NCBI RefSeq assembly: GCF_002797935.1
Contig: NZ_PGER01000001.1
Coordinates: forward strand, 4,402,001 to 4,466,000
From: Flavobacterium sp. 1
GTDB taxonomy: Bacteria > Bacteroidota > Bacteroidia > Flavobacteriales > Flavobacteriaceae
Direction of reading: 5' to 3'
Length of the DNA: 64,000 bases
Both the position numbers and the translations under genes were made by a program. The notes beneath the pieces were generated by a model. That model worked only from the letters and a program-made list of their open reading frames with translations, ran no database searches and was not told the origin of the DNA. Within the stretch, counting starts at the first letter, position 1. Each line of letters starts with the position of its first letter. Shown here piece after piece: positions 60,736 through 64,000 of the stretch.

Positions 60736-63573
60736 ATGAGGAAATTTTTGTTAGGAATGTTCTTTTTATGGAAAATAACTTTTGTTTTTGCCCAAAAACC
60801 AACAGGGATAAAAGGAAAAATTATTGATTCTAAAACCCAAAAACCATTAGAAAATGTAGTGGTTTCGATTGAAAATACACAGTTGATGCAAATCACTTCC
60901 GGTGATGGTGTTTTTGGTTTTTATGCTGTTGCAGAAGGAAATCAATTACTGCTTTTGCATAGTCAAGGCTTTAAGGATATACTGCTCACTGTTGTAATTA
61001 CTAAAGACCAAATGTTGGATTTAGGTACTATTCCAATGGAAGATAACCAAATGGTAGAACAGCAGACGGGCTTAATCACGCTTCTTGATAGTGACTTGAG
61101 CGATGACAACAGCGGTTCCGAAAGCACTTCGGGACTTTTGCAGTCTTCCAGAGATGCTTTTCAGCAAGCGGCAGCTTTCAATTGGGGACAAGCTCGTTTT
61201 AGAATCCGAGGATTGGATAGTCAATATGCCACCACAACTATTAATGGTGTTACGATGAACAAACTCTACGACGGCCGTCCGCAATGGGGAGATTGGAGCG
61301 GACTGAATAATGCGGTTCGGAATCAGGAATTTACAGTTGGTTCTTTTCCTTCGGATTATGTTTTTGGAGGGATTTTGGGCACGCAGCAAATCAATACTCG
61401 GGCTTCTATTTACAAACCTGGAACAATTTTATCTTTTTCTGGTACCAATACTAATTATTCTTGGCGTATGACAGGAACGTATGCATCAGGAATGAATAAT
61501 AAAGGCTGGGCATTTGTAGTTTCAGCAGGAACACGCTGGGCAGAGGAAGGCTATTTTGAAGGAACAAATTTTAATGCAATAGCGGGTTTTATTAGTGTGG
61601 AAAAGAAAATAAACGATCAGCATTCTTTGAATTTTTCCGGATTTTACACACCTAATTCCAGAGCCAAAAATTCACCAAATACTACTGAAGTGACTGAATT
61701 AACTAGTGAAAAATATAATTCGTATTGGGGTTGGCAAAACGGTAAAAAACGAAATGCTAGAATTAAAACCATTGAAGAGCCCATCCTGATGCTGAATCAT
61801 TTTTACACGATCAACGATTACACTACTCTAAATTCAAGCTTGACCTATCAATTTGGTAAAATCACAAACAGCAATATTGACTACCAAAATGCGAATAGTC
61901 CAGATCCAACTTATTATAGAAAAATGCCGAGTTATTACAGCTCGCTTTATGCAAAAGATAATGGAGAATTTTCTGGAGAATTCACTCCTGATTTTGAGAA
62001 TGCAGAAAAAAGTGCAACGCAGTTTTTGGCCAATAATCAAATCGATTGGAATGCTTTGTATTATGCCAATCAGTCTCCGGTTTTGGATGCGAATGGAAAA
62101 GTAATTGGGTATATTCCCAGCAAAAGTAATTATGTTTTGTACAAAGACCGTACAGATGATCAGACAATAACTGCCAATTCAACCTTTAATACGCAAGTAA
62201 ACGACAATCTTTACTTGACTGCAGGCGGTTTTTTCAGTTATTTAAAATCGCATAATTATCAGCAATTGACGGATTTATTAGGTGGTTTGTATTTTGATGA
62301 CATCGATGTGTTTTACAATGGAGATCAAGCACAATCAGATTTGAATCATCCCGACAGACAAGTAGTAGAAGGAGATACTTATGGTTACAATTTTAATTAT
62401 CTGGCCAATACATTAAACCTTTTTACCAATTTTAAATTCACGTATGATAAAGTCGATTTTTATTTGGCGCAAAATTTCATAAGCTCCAATTATCAAAGAG
62501 AAGGTTTGTATCAAAACGGAATTTATGCTACCAATTCTTTTGGGAAAAGCAAGAAAGTTCATTTTGATAATTTTGGTTTCAAAGGCGGAATATTGTTTAA
62601 AATTTCGGGGAAGCAACAATTGAATTTTAACGGAGCTTATCTTTCTAATGCGCCAACAATCAGGAATGCTTTTCCTAATTCGAGATTAAACAATTCTGTC
62701 GTTGCAGGTTTAGAAAATGAAACCATTAACAGTTTAGATGCAAGTTACTTTTTCCGGACTCCAAAGTGGCAAACCCGTTTTTCTCTTTTTTATGCAAGTA
62801 TAAAAAACATCACTCAAACTTCTTTTTTTTATGCCGAAGGAATATTTGATGACGGTGCTGGATATGCGAATACCGATGCTTTTGTGAGCCAAACATTAAC
62901 GCATTTGGATAAGCAAAATTTGGGAGCCGAGCTGAGTTTGCAATACCAGTTAACCACAACAATAATGACTAATTTTTCGGCAGCTTATGGTCAATATACG
63001 TATAATAGCAATCCCAATATTATCATAACCAATGATGCTCAAACCACAATTGAAAACCAAAATCCCGTGTTTGACTTTGGAATGGCTACATTAAAAAATT
63101 ACCATCAGGCGGGAATGCCACAACAGGCTTATGCTCTTGGAATCGAATATAGAGATCCCAAATATTGGTGGATTGGTGCCAATATCAATTATTTAGCCAA
63201 TAGTTTTATAGATATTTCGCCTATTTCCAGAACGGAAACATTCTATAAAAACCCAGCCAGTGGTTTCAATTTCCCTGAAGCTTCAGAGGAAAGAGCAAGA
63301 GAGCTATTAAAACAAGAGGAATTCGATCCCATGACTTTGTTAAACATTTCGGGAGGGAAATCATGGAAAATAAAAGGTAAGAACATTGGGCTTTTTGCAA
63401 CGTTAAATAATGTTTTGGACTTGAAGTACAAAACTGGAGGATATGAGCAAGCCAGAAATGCAAATTTCAGGCAACTCAATCAGGACGTTTCCAGCGGGAC
63501 ACCCAATTTTGGGAACAAATATTTTTACGGTTATGGGCGAACGTATTTTGTAAACCTGTACATCAATTTATAA
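60736..63573 (+). CDS. TonB-dependent outer-membrane receptor
   Basis: A 945-residue receptor with signal peptide MRKFLLGMFFLWKITFVFAQ. An N-terminal carboxypeptidase-like domain (GIKGKIIDSKTQKPLENVVVSI) precedes a plug with FRIRGLDSQYATTTINGVTMNKLYDGRPQWGDW and a long barrel ending YGRTYFVNLYINL. The barrel has more than 600 residues. The plug layout is of the SusC-like/peptide-associated type rather than siderophore type. A DUF5689-type lipoprotein gene follows after 19 bp, suggesting an uptake or surface complex. Substrate unknown. Confidence 0.92.
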   Translation: MRKFLLGMFFLWKITFVFAQKPTGIKGKIIDSKTQKPLENVVVSIENTQLMQITSGDGVFGFYAVAEGNQLLLLHSQGFKDILLTVVITKDQMLDLGTIPMEDNQMVEQQTGLITLLDSDLSDDNSGSESTSGLLQSSRDAFQQAAAFNWGQARFRIRGLDSQYATTTINGVTMNKLYDGRPQWGDWSGLNNAVRNQEFTVGSFPSDYVFGGILGTQQINTRASIYKPGTILSFSGTNTNYSWRMTGTYASGMNNKGWAFVVSAGTRWAEEGYFEGTNFNAIAGFISVEKKINDQHSLNFSGFYTPNSRAKNSPNTTEVTELTSEKYNSYWGWQNGKKRNARIKTIEEPILMLNHFYTINDYTTLNSSLTYQFGKITNSNIDYQNANSPDPTYYRKMPSYYSSLYAKDNGEFSGEFTPDFENAEKSATQFLANNQIDWNALYYANQSPVLDANGKVIGYIPSKSNYVLYKDRTDDQTITANSTFNTQVNDNLYLTAGGFFSYLKSHNYQQLTDLLGGLYFDDIDVFYNGDQAQSDLNHPDRQVVEGDTYGYNFNYLANTLNLFTNFKFTYDKVDFYLAQNFISSNYQREGLYQNGIYATNSFGKSKKVHFDNFGFKGGILFKISGKQQLNFNGAYLSNAPTIRNAFPNSRLNNSVVAGLENETINSLDASYFFRTPKWQTRFSLFYASIKNITQTSFFYAEGIFDDGAGYANTDAFVSQTLTHLDKQNLGAELSLQYQLTTTIMTNFSAAYGQYTYNSNPNIIITNDAQTTIENQNPVFDFGMATLKNYHQAGMPQQAYALGIEYRDPKYWWIGANINYLANSFIDISPISRTETFYKNPASGFNFPEASEERARELLKQEEFDPMTLLNISGGKSWKIKGKNIGLFATLNNVLDLKYKTGGYEQARNANFRQLNQDVSSGTPNFGNKYFYGYGRTYFVNLYINL

Positions 63574-63592
63574 ATTTTAAAAATAAAAGAAT

Positions 63593-64000
63593 ATGAAGCT
63601 GCAATTCTACACTGTTTTTTTAGTAATTACGATCATTTTTGGCAGTTGCACCAAGGAGGAATTCGATGTGCCAAAACTCTCTTGCAACCAGCCCGATCTG
63701 AAAGTAAACCGTACCGTTGAAGAAGTTCGTGCCGTGACAAATTCTATAGTTACGCAATATACTTATGATGATATTATTGAAGCCTATGTAGTTTCCAGTG
63801 ATGGAGGGGGAAATTTTTTTAAGACTATTTCGTTTCAGACTTTGGCAACGGCTACAATGCCAGCGACAGGTTTTAGTGTTCCTGTAGATGCTTCAAATAC
63901 CTATATTGACTTCAGATTAGGCAATAAAGTTTATATCAAAATGAAGAATCAATACACTGATATTTATTTTGGAGGAATGCGAGTTGGAGGTATTTATGTC
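63593..64000 (+). CDS. DUF5689-type lipoprotein, 5' part
   Basis: The gene runs off the window; 136 residues are visible. The N-terminus MKLQFYTVFLVITIIFGSC is a lipoprotein signal with Cys19 (FGSC). The mature part (VNRTVEEVRAV, IIEAYVVSSDGGGNFFKTIS, FRLGNKVYIKM) matches the OB-like DUF5689 pattern found beside TonB receptors in Bacteroidota. It begins 19 bp after the receptor gene and likely works with it on the outer membrane. Confidence 0.85.
   Translation, partial: MKLQFYTVFLVITIIFGSCTKEEFDVPKLSCNQPDLKVNRTVEEVRAVTNSIVTQYTYDDIIEAYVVSSDGGGNFFKTISFQTLATATMPATGFSVPVDASNTYIDFRLGNKVYIKMKNQYTDIYFGGMRVGGIYV

Overview
The window looks like chromosome of a Flavobacterium-type bacterium (Bacteroidota). 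The evidence is low G+C, repeated matches to the Bacteroidota -7 promoter box TAnnTTTG (often with TTG about 19 bp upstream), a fused MurF-alanine racemase, SusC/TonB-type receptors with carboxypeptidase-like N-terminal domains, an IPExxxVDY protein and DUF6377/DUF5689-type proteins. This is inferred from sequence features and family knowledge; no database search was run.

Layout. 1-1382 is the 3' part of a GH97 alpha-glucosidase gene. 1586-4557 holds an MFS transporter and recJ (minus), 4757-6399 a hipBA module with a likely operator, and 6463-10033 a HopJ-like protein, rsmI, an acidic hypothetical protein, tdk and a Uma2-type nuclease. 10194-17075 holds an S41 protease, a small lipoprotein, a truncated antitoxin-like mini-gene, murF-alr, mscL, asd and a small Cys/His protein. 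17512-21636 has a zinc/copper-type TonB receptor, mtgA and a frameshifted FAD oxidoreductase. 22389-27345 has two secreted peptidases and four tandem PepSY-like secreted proteins. 27476-33148 is a sigma-54 response regulator, a hybrid histidine kinase and a DUF6377 regulator. 33254-37720 is pyk, an IPExxxVDY gene, rnc, fabF and acpP (minus). 37899-41986 is purN, rnhA, a PfkB kinase and purF. 41987-42735 contains three tandem copies of a putative small RNA gene. 42736-52495 has superoxide dismutase, an AddA-like helicase gene interrupted by a GC-rich palindromic element, kbl, an OmpA protein and an AddB-like nuclease. 52500-55291 has an ABC pair followed by decayed DNA (truncated hydrolase, partial ABC duplication, recombinase remnant) beside two identical tRNA-Asn genes. 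55292-64000 has rseP, an Old Yellow Enzyme homologue, a Gfo/Idh/MocA oxidoreductase, an MFS transporter, a large TonB receptor and the start of a DUF5689-type lipoprotein.

How the genes work together. Core functions dominate: cell wall (murF-alr, mtgA), fatty acid synthesis (acpP, fabF), purines (purN, purF), lysine/threonine/methionine precursors (asd), glycolysis (pyk), DNA and RNA maintenance (recJ, AddA/AddB-like pair, rnhA, rnc, rsmI) and envelope quality control (rseP). Secreted peptidases, TonB receptors and the GH97 enzyme fit a polymer-degrading lifestyle.

Most notable non-coding observations: (i) three tandem units at 42056-42615, each with a -7 box, a stem-loop and an intrinsic terminator; (ii) a five-copy intergenic repeat always placed upstream of, and in the same orientation as, the following gene, with a central hairpin that differs between copies; (iii) a palindromic element inside the AddA-like gene that would read in frame if its C7 and G7 runs each had one more base; (iv) a terminator-like hairpin inside the first codons of the RNase III gene.
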